Notes: generated by a model not told the origin, from the sequence alone. DNA of 64,000 bases from Halanaerobium saccharolyticum (GCF_003259895.1 NZ_QLME01000007.1:1-64000), one strand, 5' to 3'; positions 25,512-35,174 are shown, counted from the first letter of the stretch. Numbers and translations are program-made.

Positions 25512-27460
25512 TTATACTTTTCTCTAATAATACCATCTTTATACGCCTCAAGCAGCTGCATTAAATATTCCACATCTTCACTTAATTTTTTACCAATATC
25601 AGTATCAGCTATTTTTTGGGGCTGCTTAAATTTCAATACTTCGGTAGCCGAAATTGTGTCCCTGCTGTCTTTATGCAGGGCATTTTTTTTGCTGATAAAC
25701 GGTTCATGTGAGATTAATCGCATCTTTGTATTGCTGTAAGTCAGAGTATAGCCTGCTATTCCCGTTTTTTCATGATAGGCGGCAGAAATACCCCCATCAA
25801 TAACCAGCAGTCTACCATTACCTTTAACTGGACTCTCTCCCTTTTTTTCAGCTACAGGTGTATGACCATTAATAATATGACCTGTTTCTGGATCAAGTCC
25901 GAATTCAACCAGAATTTTTTTGCAGATATACTCATTTTCTCTGGCTTGATAATAGGGATTCATATTTTCTTGGTAGAGTTTATCCTCTTCCTCATCAGTA
26001 AAATATCGCAAAAAGGTAGTCATTCTATCCTTTCCAAAAAGTGGTGATAATTCTCCCCGCCAGAGATACCAGAGCCAGTCTTTAAACTCAGCCTCCGCTT
26101 CCTGATTAGAATAACTGCGGCGAATAATATCATCAAAAAAGTCCATCAGTTTTTTGCCGCTGTATTTTTCTCCATCAACTTCAACCTCAGAAAAATCTCC
26201 ATTTTCAGCCATTGGTACACAGCCGTGAAATAAAAGATTACCATTATACTTTTTATACATGCTGCCGTTGTTGTATAAAAATCTAACATCTTCCTGTAAT
26301 TTATCATTATTTTTAAAAGAATAACTCAGCTGTTTAATTACCTCTTCTTCCCATTCACTCAAGCTATAAGGGTCTTCGGGAGAAATTGTAGGTAAATTTT
26401 TATCTGTCAGCTGATACTTTTTTTCTCCTAAATTTAAAACTCCCTTTTCATAGTCAATTTTTTCTAAATAAAGGGCCTCATTCATTTCAAATTCAGGCCT
26501 CTTTTTAATCAACTGCCCCTCCAATTTAAATTGAATGACCGCAATAGCTTTATGCATCTGGGACATAATCTTAATTTCATTTTCATCTAATTCTCTGTTG
26601 ATCAAGCGAGGCTGATATATTTCTTCCTCCAAATTTTGATAATGATTCATTGCAAATCTGGCCAGAGGCCGCATATTAATTCCATAACCTTCTTCTAAAA
26701 ATTCTAGATTCCCATAGCGAAGAGCAACTCTTAAAGCAGTGGCAATCAACGCCTGCTGTCCTAAAGATGCTCCCATCCACAAAATATCGTGATTGCCCCA
26801 CTGGACATCAACATTATGATGCTCCTTTAAAAAATCCATAATTACATCCGGAGTCGGACCACGATCAAAGATGTCCCCTATAATATGTAGTTTATCAACA
26901 GCAAAAGTCTGAATCAGCTCTGACAGCGCAATAATAAACTCTCTTGCCTGACCGACCTCAATAATTGTTGTTAAAATTTTTGCTTTGTAGTCCTTTTTAT
27001 TGGGATCACCTTCTTTAATATGCAGCAGTTCTTCGATAATATAAGCAAATTTTTCCGGAAGTGCTTTTCTCACTTTGGATCTGGTGTAAATTGAAGATAC
27101 TTCCTGAGAAATCTGCACCATATAATCAAGTGCTTCTTTGTACCATTCCGGAGGGATTCCTCCTCTTTCTTCCAATTCTTTCATTTTTGTTTTTGGATAA
27201 AAAATTAAAGTTGCCAGTTCTCTTTTTTCAGTGTCAGTTAACTTATCTTCAAATATTTGATCAATCTTATACTCAATCACTCCTGAAGCAGTTTTAAGCA
27301 TATATTTAAATGCTTCGGCTTCTCCATGTAAATCAGTTAAAAAGTGTTCTGTACTCTTCGGTAAGTTCAAAATAGCTTTCAAGTTTATAATTTCTGTACT
27401 TACAGCAGGAATATTTGGAAACTGTTCTGATAGTAGTTTTAAATATTTCAGATCTTTCAT
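25508..27460 (-). CDS. fbp: Fructose-1,6-bisphosphatase, class 3
   Basis: A 650-residue class 3 fructose bisphosphatase of the Firmicutes type, a metallophosphoesterase much longer than the E. coli class 1 enzyme. It has FLTDLHGEAEAF, HIIGDIFDRGPTPDVIMDFL and VQWGNHDILWMGA (metal ligands), then INGHTPV near the C-terminus. It catalyses the gluconeogenic step opposite to PfkB, which is also encoded in this window. AAAGGAGTAATAG precedes the ATG. It lies 14 bp downstream of a GNAT gene, so the two are cotranscribed. Confidence 0.96.
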   Translation of the reverse strand: MKDLKYLKLLSEQFPNIPAVSTEIINLKAILNLPKSTEHFLTDLHGEAEAFKYMLKTASGVIEYKIDQIFEDKLTDTEKRELATLIFYPKTKMKELEERGGIPPEWYKEALDYMVQISQEVSSIYTRSKVRKALPEKFAYIIEELLHIKEGDPNKKDYKAKILTTIIEVGQAREFIIALSELIQTFAVDKLHIIGDIFDRGPTPDVIMDFLKEHHNVDVQWGNHDILWMGASLGQQALIATALRVALRYGNLEFLEEGYGINMRPLARFAMNHYQNLEEEIYQPRLINRELDENEIKIMSQMHKAIAVIQFKLEGQLIKKRPEFEMNEALYLEKIDYEKGVLNLGEKKYQLTDKNLPTISPEDPYSLSEWEEEVIKQLSYSFKNNDKLQEDVRFLYNNGSMYKKYNGNLLFHGCVPMAENGDFSEVEVDGEKYSGKKLMDFFDDIIRRSYSNQEAEAEFKDWLWYLWRGELSPLFGKDRMTTFLRYFTDEEEDKLYQENMNPYYQARENEYICKKILVEFGLDPETGHIINGHTPVAEKKGESPVKGNGRLLVIDGGISAAYHEKTGIAGYTLTYSNTKMRLISHEPFISKKNALHKDSRDTISATEVLKFKQPQKIADTDIGKKLSEDVEYLMQLLEAYKDGIIREKYN

Positions 27461-27474
27461 CTATTACTCCTTTC

Positions 27475-27987
27475 TTAAGTGTTAGAAATTACTTTTTCAT
27501 AGGCCAGCCGCTTACTGCCATCACTGGTGTAAATAATTCCGCAGTATTTAAAACTCTCTTTTTCTATGGCCCGGTGCATGGCAAAATTATCAGGATGAGT
27601 GTCAATGCGAATACTCTCTGCATTTTCTCTCCTGGCCAGTTTATATGTTTTTTTAAAGATCTCAGCCATGATAGCCTGACCCTTATATTCTGCTGCAACT
27701 GCGGCCCGGTGAATAACTCCATACTTTCCCTCAGTAATCCAATCTCCATTCTCAATATAATCATAGGTTGGATCTTTAGCAAAAATAATCGCGGCTGTGG
27801 CAACAATTTTATTTCCCTGCTGGATTAAATATGAATTGCCCTGCTTAATATCTTCTTTTATCGTTTCTTGATTGGGATAATTATTCTGCCACTGATCAAT
27901 TCCCTGTTTACTTAAATAGTTCTGGGCAGCAGTAATAATTTTTATAATTTCTGGAATATCCCTAGTTTCAGCTTTTCTAAAATTCAT
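27475..27987 (-). CDS. GNAT family N-acetyltransferase
   Basis: A 170-residue GNAT protein. The fold is recognised from MNFRKAETRDIPEIIKIITA at the start, then the core strand GVIHRAAVAAEYKGQAIMAE, where the usual acetyl-CoA pyrophosphate loop (Q/RxxGxG/A) appears as EYKGQAI, and AESIRIDTHPDNFAMHRAIE. The substrate cannot be read from the sequence. AAAGGGGTATTTCGCTAA precedes the ATG. It is the first gene of a pair with fbp. Confidence 0.82.
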   Translation of the reverse strand: MNFRKAETRDIPEIIKIITAAQNYLSKQGIDQWQNNYPNQETIKEDIKQGNSYLIQQGNKIVATAAIIFAKDPTYDYIENGDWITEGKYGVIHRAAVAAEYKGQAIMAEIFKKTYKLARRENAESIRIDTHPDNFAMHRAIEKESFKYCGIIYTSDGSKRLAYEKVISNT

Positions 27988-28071
27988 TTAGCGAAATACC
28001 CCTTTCAATATTTTTTGAAACTTTAATTATAATAATCTACACTATTATTTATCTTATATAATAGATTACTC

Positions 28072-29733
28072 TTAGTTAAAATTATACTTTTCTTCTTCAG
28101 CCAGCCACTTAATAATATTTTCTTTAGTATCCGGTCTGGCAAAATAGTAGCCCTGAGCATAATCGCAATTAAGTCCAGTTAAGAAATCAAGCTGTTCTTT
28201 AGTCTCAACTCCCTCTGCAACTACCTTTAAGTCAAGCGCATGAGCCATATTTATAATTGAGTTGATAATATTTTCTGTTGCTTTTTCCTCCCCAATATTT
28301 TTAATAAAGTAACGATCAATTTTGAGATAATCTACAGGCAGCTCTTTTAAATATTTTAAGGATGAATAGCCTTTACCAAAGTCATCAAGATATATTTTAA
28401 TTCCTTTTTGTTTTAGCCGCTGCAATTTTTTTATGTTTTCCTTAATTTCCAAAATAAGATCAGTCTCTGTAATCTCAAGGCTCAAACGTTCCGGATTTAT
28501 CTTAAATAACTCTAAATTTTTGATTAAGCTCTCAGCAAAATTCGGATGCTGCAGATTACGAGCAGAAATGTTGATTGCAATCGAATAATTTTCCTTTTCC
28601 TTATTTTGATTAAATTGGTCAATATCACTTAAAACCTGCTTAATCACCCATTCTGTCAGCGGTTCTATCAAACTGCTCTGTTCTACAATTGGAATGAATT
28701 TTCCCGGTGACATAAAACCTTTTTGTGGATGATTCCACCTGATTAGAGCCTCTAAGGTTTCCACATTGTTGTTAAGCAGATTAATTTTAGGCTGATAATA
28801 TATTTCAAAATCATTATTAATAATTGATTGATTTATATCGGCCAGGATCTGGATATTATTATCTTTAAAATTGCTATCTTCCTGCTGATACTGCCAGAAC
28901 TGAAGTTTTTTACTATTTGCTTTTTTTAAGGCAACAAATGCTTGATCCAGCAGTTCATCTGCTATCTGGCTCTGTTCTGGATAATTACTAATCCCGAGGC
29001 TAATATCATTAAATATAGAAAGATGATTAAATTTAACCGCATGGTCCATGTACTCAACAAATTTATTGAGATAAATTAACAGTTCTTCGTTTTCTTCTTT
29101 TTTTAAAATTATCCCGTATTTATTTTCATTAATATAATAGATTTTATTTTTGAGATTCTTAAAATTTTTAATATACTGCAGCAGTTCTTTAATATAATTG
29201 CTAAAATTCATGAAACCGATAACTTTATAAATATCAATAAAATTATTAATGCTTAAGATAATTAAATAAAAATCATTTTCTGCAGCAATTTCTGTTTCCA
29301 TAGCCTGCTTTAATTTTATTTTATTTGGAAGTCCGGTTTCTGGATCATAATAGGCAATCTGATTAACCTTTTCCAGCTGACTTTCCAGCAGAGAAAATAA
29401 ATAACCAGAAAAAGCACCGATAATAATCAACATACTCATACGGAAGCTCCAATTTTCCAGACCCTGACTGACCATAGTATCTGTATTTAAAGGCATAAAT
29501 GGACCCAGGAACAGCCCGCCTGTAACAGCAGTAATTACTCCTCCCTTTATTTTATAAAAATAAGCAGCTAAAATAATAGGGACATAAATTAGATGGGCAT
29601 AACTAAATCTGGTTCCACCAGTATAATAAACAATCAAGGCAATTAGTAAGACCAGCAGCAAAATAACACAAATTAAAAGTAAAGTTTTGTCCTCATATAA
29701 TTTTAATTTTTGGTATATTTTCTGTCTTTTAAT
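28072..29733 (-). CDS. Membrane cyclic-di-GMP phosphodiesterase (EAL) with degenerate GGDEF
   Basis: The protein has an N-terminal membrane region of about four segments, then a degenerate GGDEF domain in which ENKYG replaces GGDEF, then an apparently active EAL domain: LEALIRW, NISARNL, LEITETDL, IYLDDFGKGYSS, LKIDRYF and VVAEGVET. It should break down cyclic-di-GMP; the dead GGDEF may bind GTP. The start is unusual. The nearest standard start, TTG at 29661, falls inside the first membrane helix and has no ribosome site. An ATT at 29733 lies eight bases after AAGGGAG and adds a basic N-terminus (IKRQKIYQKLKLYEDK) fitting a positive-inside anchor, so I place the start there. Confidence 0.85.
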   Translation of the reverse strand: MKRQKIYQKLKLYEDKTLLLICVILLLVLLIALIVYYTGGTRFSYAHLIYVPIILAAYFYKIKGGVITAVTGGLFLGPFMPLNTDTMVSQGLENWSFRMSMLIIIGAFSGYLFSLLESQLEKVNQIAYYDPETGLPNKIKLKQAMETEIAAENDFYLIILSINNFIDIYKVIGFMNFSNYIKELLQYIKNFKNLKNKIYYINENKYGIILKKEENEELLIYLNKFVEYMDHAVKFNHLSIFNDISLGISNYPEQSQIADELLDQAFVALKKANSKKLQFWQYQQEDSNFKDNNIQILADINQSIINNDFEIYYQPKINLLNNNVETLEALIRWNHPQKGFMSPGKFIPIVEQSSLIEPLTEWVIKQVLSDIDQFNQNKEKENYSIAINISARNLQHPNFAESLIKNLELFKINPERLSLEITETDLILEIKENIKKLQRLKQKGIKIYLDDFGKGYSSLKYLKELPVDYLKIDRYFIKNIGEEKATENIINSIINMAHALDLKVVAEGVETKEQLDFLTGLNCDYAQGYYFARPDTKENIIKWLAEEEKYNFN

Positions 29734-29872
29734 TGGCCCGGCTCCCTTCTGTAAACATGATTAAATTCCTTTTGTTTGACTCTACTTAAATAATTCTCTG
29801 TCTTAACTTTTTAACCTGCAAAATTTTGCTGTTTTTTTATATTAATTACACTATAATGATAATTTATTATTA

Positions 29873-31267
29873 TCAAGTATCACTTCTCTGATCTCTTCTC
29901 TCAGAAATCATCAAATCAGCCTCTGCAATCCAGTCATCACTTAAATATTTACGTCCAACCCAGATTGCTCTCCCAAAAAAGTCAGCCGGTAGAGCTATTA
30001 AAATACCAAGTAATCCCAGGTCAAAGAAAACCCCCAGTAAATAACTTAAACCAAGCTTTAATAAAGTTTGAGAAAGCAAATTGCCGTATAATGCTGATTT
30101 AGTATTTCCGGCCCCATTTAAGTGACCAGCCAGCACCCCATAAATTGTAATTAAAGGCCCTCCAATACTTAATGCTTTCAAAAAGCGGACTGCAATCTGC
30201 AGTGTTTCCGGATTATCTCCAAATAGTCTAACTAAATAAGGAGATGTAAGAAAGATTAAAAGCGAAAAACTACCAATAGAAACCAGGGTCAAAATAAGCA
30301 TTGCCTCTACTGTTTTTTTGCTTGCTTCAACTTTAGCAGCTCCAATCTTTTGACCGCTCAAAATTGCAGTCACTGTATAATATGAGCGATGCATCGGAGC
30401 AATTAACTGCTGAAAAATCCGTCTTGCAATATGATAGGCGGCAGCTACTTCTGTTCCAAAAAGAAGTAAAATGGAGTTAAAAGGGAAGGTAATTAAGCTC
30501 TGATAAAGCCCTTCGGTAATTTTGGGAGCACTTACTTTAAATAATTGTTTGATCAGGATAAAATCCCAGTATTTAATTGGATTTTTTAGGTTAAATTCGC
30601 TTTTTGAACTTAAAAATATCAGGATAAAGATGACCGCTGAGAGAGTTTTAGCAGTAAAGGTTCCAATACCAACTCCAGGGACACCGATTTCTGGTAAAAA
30701 ACCAATCCCTAAAGCCAGCCCCACAGAAACCAAAATATTAATTATATTGGAAATAACTTCTACAACCATCGGAGTCCTGGTATCTCCACTTCCCTGCAGA
30801 GCCCGGGCCGCAATTATAGAAATAATTCTAAAAGGAGCAGCTGCAAAAATTATCATCAGATACTGTGCTCCTAATTCTATAACTTCCGGAGCAGCTCCAA
30901 GCAGAGCAATCATCTGCTCAGCAAAGAAAAGAGCTATAAAAATAAAGGGTATTCCAATAATCAGAGAAACAAAAATAACCTGTGATAAAATTAAATCTTT
31001 ATTAGCCTTTGCTGCAGCTGTGTTAGTACCGCTTTCCTGGGAAATCAGAGAAATACTCCCACTTCCCAACCCGAGACCAATTCTTAAAATTATACTTTCC
31101 CAGACATCTCCCAGTCCAACAGCTGTAACTGCTGCCGGACCAAAATAGCCCATTAAGATCATATCTGTAGTTCTCATTGCTGTCACAAATATATGGTTAA
31201 GCATTACCGGCCAGGCAAGGATAAAAGCTTCCTTCCACAGCGGTAAATAAGAAATAAAAATTGCCAT
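29873..31267 (-). CDS. MATE family efflux transporter
   Basis: A multidrug and toxin extrusion transporter of about 464 residues with 12 predicted membrane helices in two related halves. The first half has LAWPVMLNHIFVTAMRTTDM and ARALQGSGDTRTPMVVE, the second GVLAGHLNGAGNTKSALYG, all typical MATE blocks. It exports cationic compounds by Na+ or H+ antiport. The start is placed at the second of two adjacent ATGs, seven bases from AGGAG. It is the last gene of the thrC-acyltransferase-MATE operon, 25 bp after the acyltransferase. Confidence 0.92.
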   Translation of the reverse strand: MAIFISYLPLWKEAFILAWPVMLNHIFVTAMRTTDMILMGYFGPAAVTAVGLGDVWESIILRIGLGLGSGSISLISQESGTNTAAAKANKDLILSQVIFVSLIIGIPFIFIALFFAEQMIALLGAAPEVIELGAQYLMIIFAAAPFRIISIIAARALQGSGDTRTPMVVEVISNIINILVSVGLALGIGFLPEIGVPGVGIGTFTAKTLSAVIFILIFLSSKSEFNLKNPIKYWDFILIKQLFKVSAPKITEGLYQSLITFPFNSILLLFGTEVAAAYHIARRIFQQLIAPMHRSYYTVTAILSGQKIGAAKVEASKKTVEAMLILTLVSIGSFSLLIFLTSPYLVRLFGDNPETLQIAVRFLKALSIGGPLITIYGVLAGHLNGAGNTKSALYGNLLSQTLLKLGLSYLLGVFFDLGLLGILIALPADFFGRAIWVGRKYLSDDWIAEADLMISERRDQRSDT

Positions 31268-31292
31268 CATTACACTCCTAAAATTGATCAAT

Positions 31293-32282
31293 TTAAAATT
31301 CTAATATGTATTTAAATATATTCCTAATTTTTTGGGATGATAAAAACCAGCTAAAAAACAGGGCCAAAAACAGGTTAACAAAAAGACTAAAACCAGGATT
31401 TAAGAAATAAAATAAATCAAATTTATCCAGGATAATTATTATAAAACCATGTAATAAAAAGGGATAAATACTTCTTGCTCCTCTGCTAGAAATTAATGTT
31501 CTTTGAGCAGGGATAATTTTAAAAAACAAAAATAGATTAATTAGAGCAGCATTTAAAAACAAAAATCTGTTTAATAATGCCTGGCTTAGACCCGACCCAA
31601 GTCTAAAATAACTAACAGCTCCATATAAGATTTCCAGATTAAGATTATTCAAAAATAAATAAATAAAGATAAGTTCTGCTGTATAAATAAAAAACATAAG
31701 TTTGCGGCTAATATAGTTATCTAAATTTTTATATCTAACAGCTATAGAATATTTTTTGAAATAATAACCCAGAATAAAAAAAGGGAAAAATACAACTGTT
31801 CTTGATCCCGAAAAAATGCGGCCAAATTCAGCTGTAAAGCCGATTAATAAAGCTGCAGCGACGGCTGCTAAAAAAGTGAAAACTGCAGGAATTTTAAACT
31901 TTTCTATAATAAAAATCAGAACTCTCCAGAAAAATAAGGAAAGCAAAAACCATAAAATCCAGAACGGTCTTTTAAAATTCAAAATTAAACTATAGTTATT
32001 TAATAGTGAATTAAAAGCCAAATAAAGAAATTGAAAAATAAAATAAGGAATTAACAGCCTTTTGATATTTTTAATTAAGTAGTATTTAAATTCAACATTT
32101 ACATTACTAAAATAGCCGGCAATGAAGATAAATGCCGGCATGTGAAAACTGTAAATAAAGATATATAAAACCTCTGCCAGAGTATTTTCCTGCAGTAATG
32201 GTTCAAAAAAATGGCCTATTAAAACTAGAGTAATTAATATAAATTTTGCATTATCAAAAAAATAGAGTCTTTTTTCAGCCAT
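31293..32282 (-). CDS. Membrane acyltransferase (acyltransferase 3 family)
   Basis: A 329-residue integral membrane protein with about ten hydrophobic segments. The N-terminal block RLYFFDNAKFILITLVLIGH, with the conserved His after the first helix, and SFHMPAFIFIAGYFS are characteristic of acyltransferase 3 proteins (fucose O-acetylase-like). It should transfer acetyl or other acyl groups to a sugar or small molecule at the membrane. AGGTGAATTTG precedes the ATG. It lies 16 bp after thrC and 25 bp before the MATE gene on the same strand, an arrangement that suggests modification followed by export; the substrate is unknown. Confidence 0.85.
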   Translation of the reverse strand: MAEKRLYFFDNAKFILITLVLIGHFFEPLLQENTLAEVLYIFIYSFHMPAFIFIAGYFSNVNVEFKYYLIKNIKRLLIPYFIFQFLYLAFNSLLNNYSLILNFKRPFWILWFLLSLFFWRVLIFIIEKFKIPAVFTFLAAVAAALLIGFTAEFGRIFSGSRTVVFFPFFILGYYFKKYSIAVRYKNLDNYISRKLMFFIYTAELIFIYLFLNNLNLEILYGAVSYFRLGSGLSQALLNRFLFLNAALINLFLFFKIIPAQRTLISSRGARSIYPFLLHGFIIIILDKFDLFYFLNPGFSLFVNLFLALFFSWFLSSQKIRNIFKYILEF

Positions 32283-32298
32283 CAAATTCACCTAATTT

Positions 32299-33792
32299 TT
32301 AAAGTTTTAGAATTTCAGCAACTTTTTCTTTAACAGTATTTTTATCACAGCTGTGCTGATGTCTGCTTTCCATATCTTCTAAGCCCCTTAAACCTCTGTG
32401 AACTTCAGCTGCGGTTAGATTATTTAATTCTTCTATAATTCGATATTCATCCTCTTCAATTTTTTCTTCTTTTAATGATTCAAGTACTGCCCGGCTAAAC
32501 TTATAGGGATTGGCAGTAGAAGCAATAACTGCTATTTTTTGGTCCTTACTTTGCTGACGGTACTTATTTAAAGAGTCAACCCCTACTGCTGTATGAGGAT
32601 CAAGTAAGTAATTAAAATTATTAAAGGTTGATTTAATTACCTCTCTTGCTTCTTTCTCAGTGCTAAAATGACCACTAAAAAGATTTTGAATTTTTGTTTT
32701 GGTCTGCTGATCAACTTCAAATTTATTTTTAGTTTTAAGTTTTTGATACCATTCATTAATTTTGCTGCTGTTATGATCAGTAATTTCAAACAAAAAACGT
32801 TCCAGATTTGAAGAAATTAGAATATCCATTGAAGGACTGATTGTTTTCTTAAATTCGCGTTCAATATCATAAATTCCAGTTTCTAAAAAGTCAGCCAGAA
32901 CTTTATTATCATTGGAAGCACAGATAAATTTGTTGACCGGAAGCCCTATTTGATAGGCATAATACGCCGCCAGAATATTACCGAAATTACCAGTTGGTAC
33001 AGCAATATTAATTTTATCTCCTGTCTTAATTCCGCCATCCTTAATAATCTCAAAATATGCTTTAAAATAGTAAACTATCTGAGGCAGAAGTCTACCCCAG
33101 TTTATAGAATTGGCAGAAGAAAATTGAAAATTATTTGCTTCCAATTTTGCTCTAAATTCTTTATCAGCAAATATGTTTTTAACTGCAGTCTGGCAGTCAT
33201 CAAAATTGCCTTCTAACGATACAACTTCTGTATTGCTGCCACCGGTGGTTTTCATCTGATCTTCCTGGACTCTGCTGACTCCGTCTTCAGGATAAAATAC
33301 TATAATTTTTATTCCTTCTACATCTTTAAATCCTTCCAGAGCTGCTTTACCAGTATCTCCAGAAGTTGCAACTAAAATCACAATCTCCTTCTCTACTTCC
33401 AGCTTCTTAACTGCCCTCACTAGAAGCTGGGGCAGTATCTGTAGTGCCATATCTTTAAAGGCAGCAGTTGGACCGTGCCATAATTCCAGAATATAGGTAT
33501 TTTGATCCAGTTTAACCAGCGGCGTTTTTTCTGCCAGGGGAAAACTTTCTTTCTGATAGGCAGCTTTTACAGATTCTTCAATCTCTACTTCAGTAAAATC
33601 ACTTAAAAACTTATTAAAGATCCAGACTGCCAGTTCCTGATAACTTTGATCCTTCATCTCCATAATTTCTGTTAATTCTAGTTTCGGTATCTCTTCAGGT
33701 ACAAATAATCCACCTTCGGGCACCATTCCCAGACTTATTGCTTCAGCCGAACTTACATTTTTATAATTTCCTCTAGTACTAATATACTCCAT
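32299..33792 (-). CDS. thrC: Threonine synthase
   Basis: A 497-residue PLP enzyme of the long threonine synthase type. It begins MEYISTRGNYKNVSSAEAI and has WHGPTAAFKDMALQ with the PLP lysine, ATSGDTGKAALEG as the phosphate loop and INWGRLLPQIVYYF. It converts O-phosphohomoserine to threonine. GGAGGTAGAGAGT precedes the ATG; a codon five residues earlier overlaps the ribosome site. It heads a three-gene operon with the acyltransferase and MATE genes rather than with thrB or hom, which is unusual for this pathway. Confidence 0.95.
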   Translation of the reverse strand: MEYISTRGNYKNVSSAEAISLGMVPEGGLFVPEEIPKLELTEIMEMKDQSYQELAVWIFNKFLSDFTEVEIEESVKAAYQKESFPLAEKTPLVKLDQNTYILELWHGPTAAFKDMALQILPQLLVRAVKKLEVEKEIVILVATSGDTGKAALEGFKDVEGIKIIVFYPEDGVSRVQEDQMKTTGGSNTEVVSLEGNFDDCQTAVKNIFADKEFRAKLEANNFQFSSANSINWGRLLPQIVYYFKAYFEIIKDGGIKTGDKINIAVPTGNFGNILAAYYAYQIGLPVNKFICASNDNKVLADFLETGIYDIEREFKKTISPSMDILISSNLERFLFEITDHNSSKINEWYQKLKTKNKFEVDQQTKTKIQNLFSGHFSTEKEAREVIKSTFNNFNYLLDPHTAVGVDSLNKYRQQSKDQKIAVIASTANPYKFSRAVLESLKEEKIEEDEYRIIEELNNLTAAEVHRGLRGLEDMESRHQHSCDKNTVKEKVAEILKL

Positions 33793-33891
33793 ACTCTCTA
33801 CCTCCACTAAATTATATTCTTAAATTTGATTTACTAATTAATAACTATCTGATGACAAATAACTCTTATTCTTAATTAATAACTATAAATC

Positions 33892-33920
33892 ATTATATCG
33901 AAAGTAGTTGTTGATGTCTA
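33892..33920 (-). promoter_or_regulatory. Sigma-A promoter of the thrC operon
   Basis: On the minus strand TAGACA (33915-33920) and TATAAT (33892-33897) with a 17-bp spacer. The leader to thrC is about 95 nt; no T-box or riboswitch pattern was recognised in it. Confidence 0.65.
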
Positions 33921-34046
33921 TTAAATAGCTTATTTCTTTTTAAGTTTATTCAATTTAAATAAAGTTAACTAAATTCCGGATAGAATTATCACTATACAAA
34001 TAATGTTTTTTTGTGTATAATATAAATGTGTAAAGGAGGAAATAAA

Positions 34047-34754
34047 TTGCTGCAGTTTTTATTTTTATTTCTAATTTTCGTAATTTTCTTTATAATCCTA
34101 TTATTAGTTTTCCCATACCATTATGCTTTTAATTTCGAATACAAAAAACATTTAAAATTAAGTTTTAGCTGTTCTTTACTTTTTGTGCAGCTTATCTTTT
34201 CTGCTGATTCAGAGAGGCGTTCGCTTTTTTTAAAAGTTTTAAATTTTAAAAAAGAACTTAATTTAGAGGATAATAATCTGGCAAAATTTATAGAAAATAA
34301 ATCCAAAAAAGTAATTAAAGAAAAAATTACTAATAAAATTGCTAAAAACAAAAAAAGAAAGCAGGAAGAATCCAGAACTCAATCTAAATCTAATTTTAAC
34401 TTTGATTTTAGATTGATTAATAAAAAAAATTTAAAGCATATTTTTAAATTCATTGTAAAACTTCTAAAAATTTTAAAAATGGATTATTTAAAATTGGATA
34501 TTATCTTCTCCTTTGCTGATCCTTATTATAATGGAATTTTTCTGGCTTATTATTATACTTTAAAAGAATTATTTGATTATCCAGATTTTAAAGTAAGAAT
34601 AAACTGGCAGGAGGTGATGTTTGAAGCAGAGGGTTCTACAGGTGGTAAAATAATACCGCTACAAATTATTGTTCATTTTTTGAAATTTATTTTTTCAATA
34701 AGAAGTCTAAAAATTTTCTGGCAGGTCTATAAATCAAATTCTAAGAAAGGATGA
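34047..34754 (+). CDS. DUF2953 (YtfI-like) membrane-anchored protein
   Basis: A 235-residue protein with one N-terminal membrane helix (LLQFLFLFLIFVIFFIILLL), a long basic middle section (KEKITNKIAKNKKRKQEE), and a C-terminal region with DIIFSFADPYYNGIFLAYYY and PLQIIVHFLKFIF, typical of DUF2953. The start is TTG, seven bases after AAAGGAGG; an ATG seven codons upstream lies inside or before the ribosome site. It is followed within 6 bp by ytfJ, the same order as ytfI-ytfJ in spore-forming Firmicutes. The function is unknown. Confidence 0.8.
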   Translation: MLQFLFLFLIFVIFFIILLLVFPYHYAFNFEYKKHLKLSFSCSLLFVQLIFSADSERRSLFLKVLNFKKELNLEDNNLAKFIENKSKKVIKEKITNKIAKNKKRKQEESRTQSKSNFNFDFRLINKKNLKHIFKFIVKLLKILKMDYLKLDIIFSFADPYYNGIFLAYYYTLKELFDYPDFKVRINWQEVMFEAEGSTGGKIIPLQIIVHFLKFIFSIRSLKIFWQVYKSNSKKG

Positions 34755-34759
34755 TTCAA

Positions 34760-35149
34760 ATGCAAAGTACTGAAAATGTTCTGGAAACCATGTATGAAAA
34801 ACTTGATCATTTCTTAAAAACCGAAACAGTTGTTGGAGATCCTATTGAAGCTGGAGAAGTTACATTAATTCCAATTATTACTGCTTCTTTTGGTCTTGGC
34901 GGTGGCATTGGAGAAGAAGAAAAAGCTGGAGGTGGCGGTGGTGGTGTCGGCTGCAAAATTTCGCCTGATGCGATTTTAGTGATTAGAGGTTCGGAAGTTA
35001 CAATGATGCCTGTAAAAAACAAAGGCTCACTGGACAAATTAATAGACAAAGTGCCTGAGCTAATTGACAAAATTGAGTCAGTTAAAAAGAAAAAAGAAAA
35101 AGCTGCCTCCGGGGAAGAAAAAACAGAGTCTCAAACTGAAGAAGAATAA
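34760..35149 (+). CDS. ytfJ: GerW/YtfJ family protein
   Basis: A 129-residue protein of the GerW family. The signature is the block TVVGDPIEAGEVTLIPIITA followed by SFGLGGGIGEEEKAGGGGGG and VGCKISPDAILVI, then VTMMPV. The C-terminal 25 residues are a Lys/Glu-rich tail. In Bacillus YtfJ (GerW) helps spore germination, but homologues occur in non-spore-formers. The ATG used lies eight bases after AAAGGA; an upstream ATG overlaps the previous stop codon and is too near the ribosome site. It is paired with the DUF2953 gene. Confidence 0.88.
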   Translation: MQSTENVLETMYEKLDHFLKTETVVGDPIEAGEVTLIPIITASFGLGGGIGEEEKAGGGGGGVGCKISPDAILVIRGSEVTMMPVKNKGSLDKLIDKVPELIDKIESVKKKKEKAASGEEKTESQTEEE

Positions 35150-35174
35150 TTTCTGAGACTAAATTAGGGCATTT

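Noticed and set aside
30522-31148. 208-codon plus-strand frame
   Set aside because: It is fully antisense to the MATE gene; its Ile/Ala/Pro-rich product is a shadow of the codon use of the real gene.
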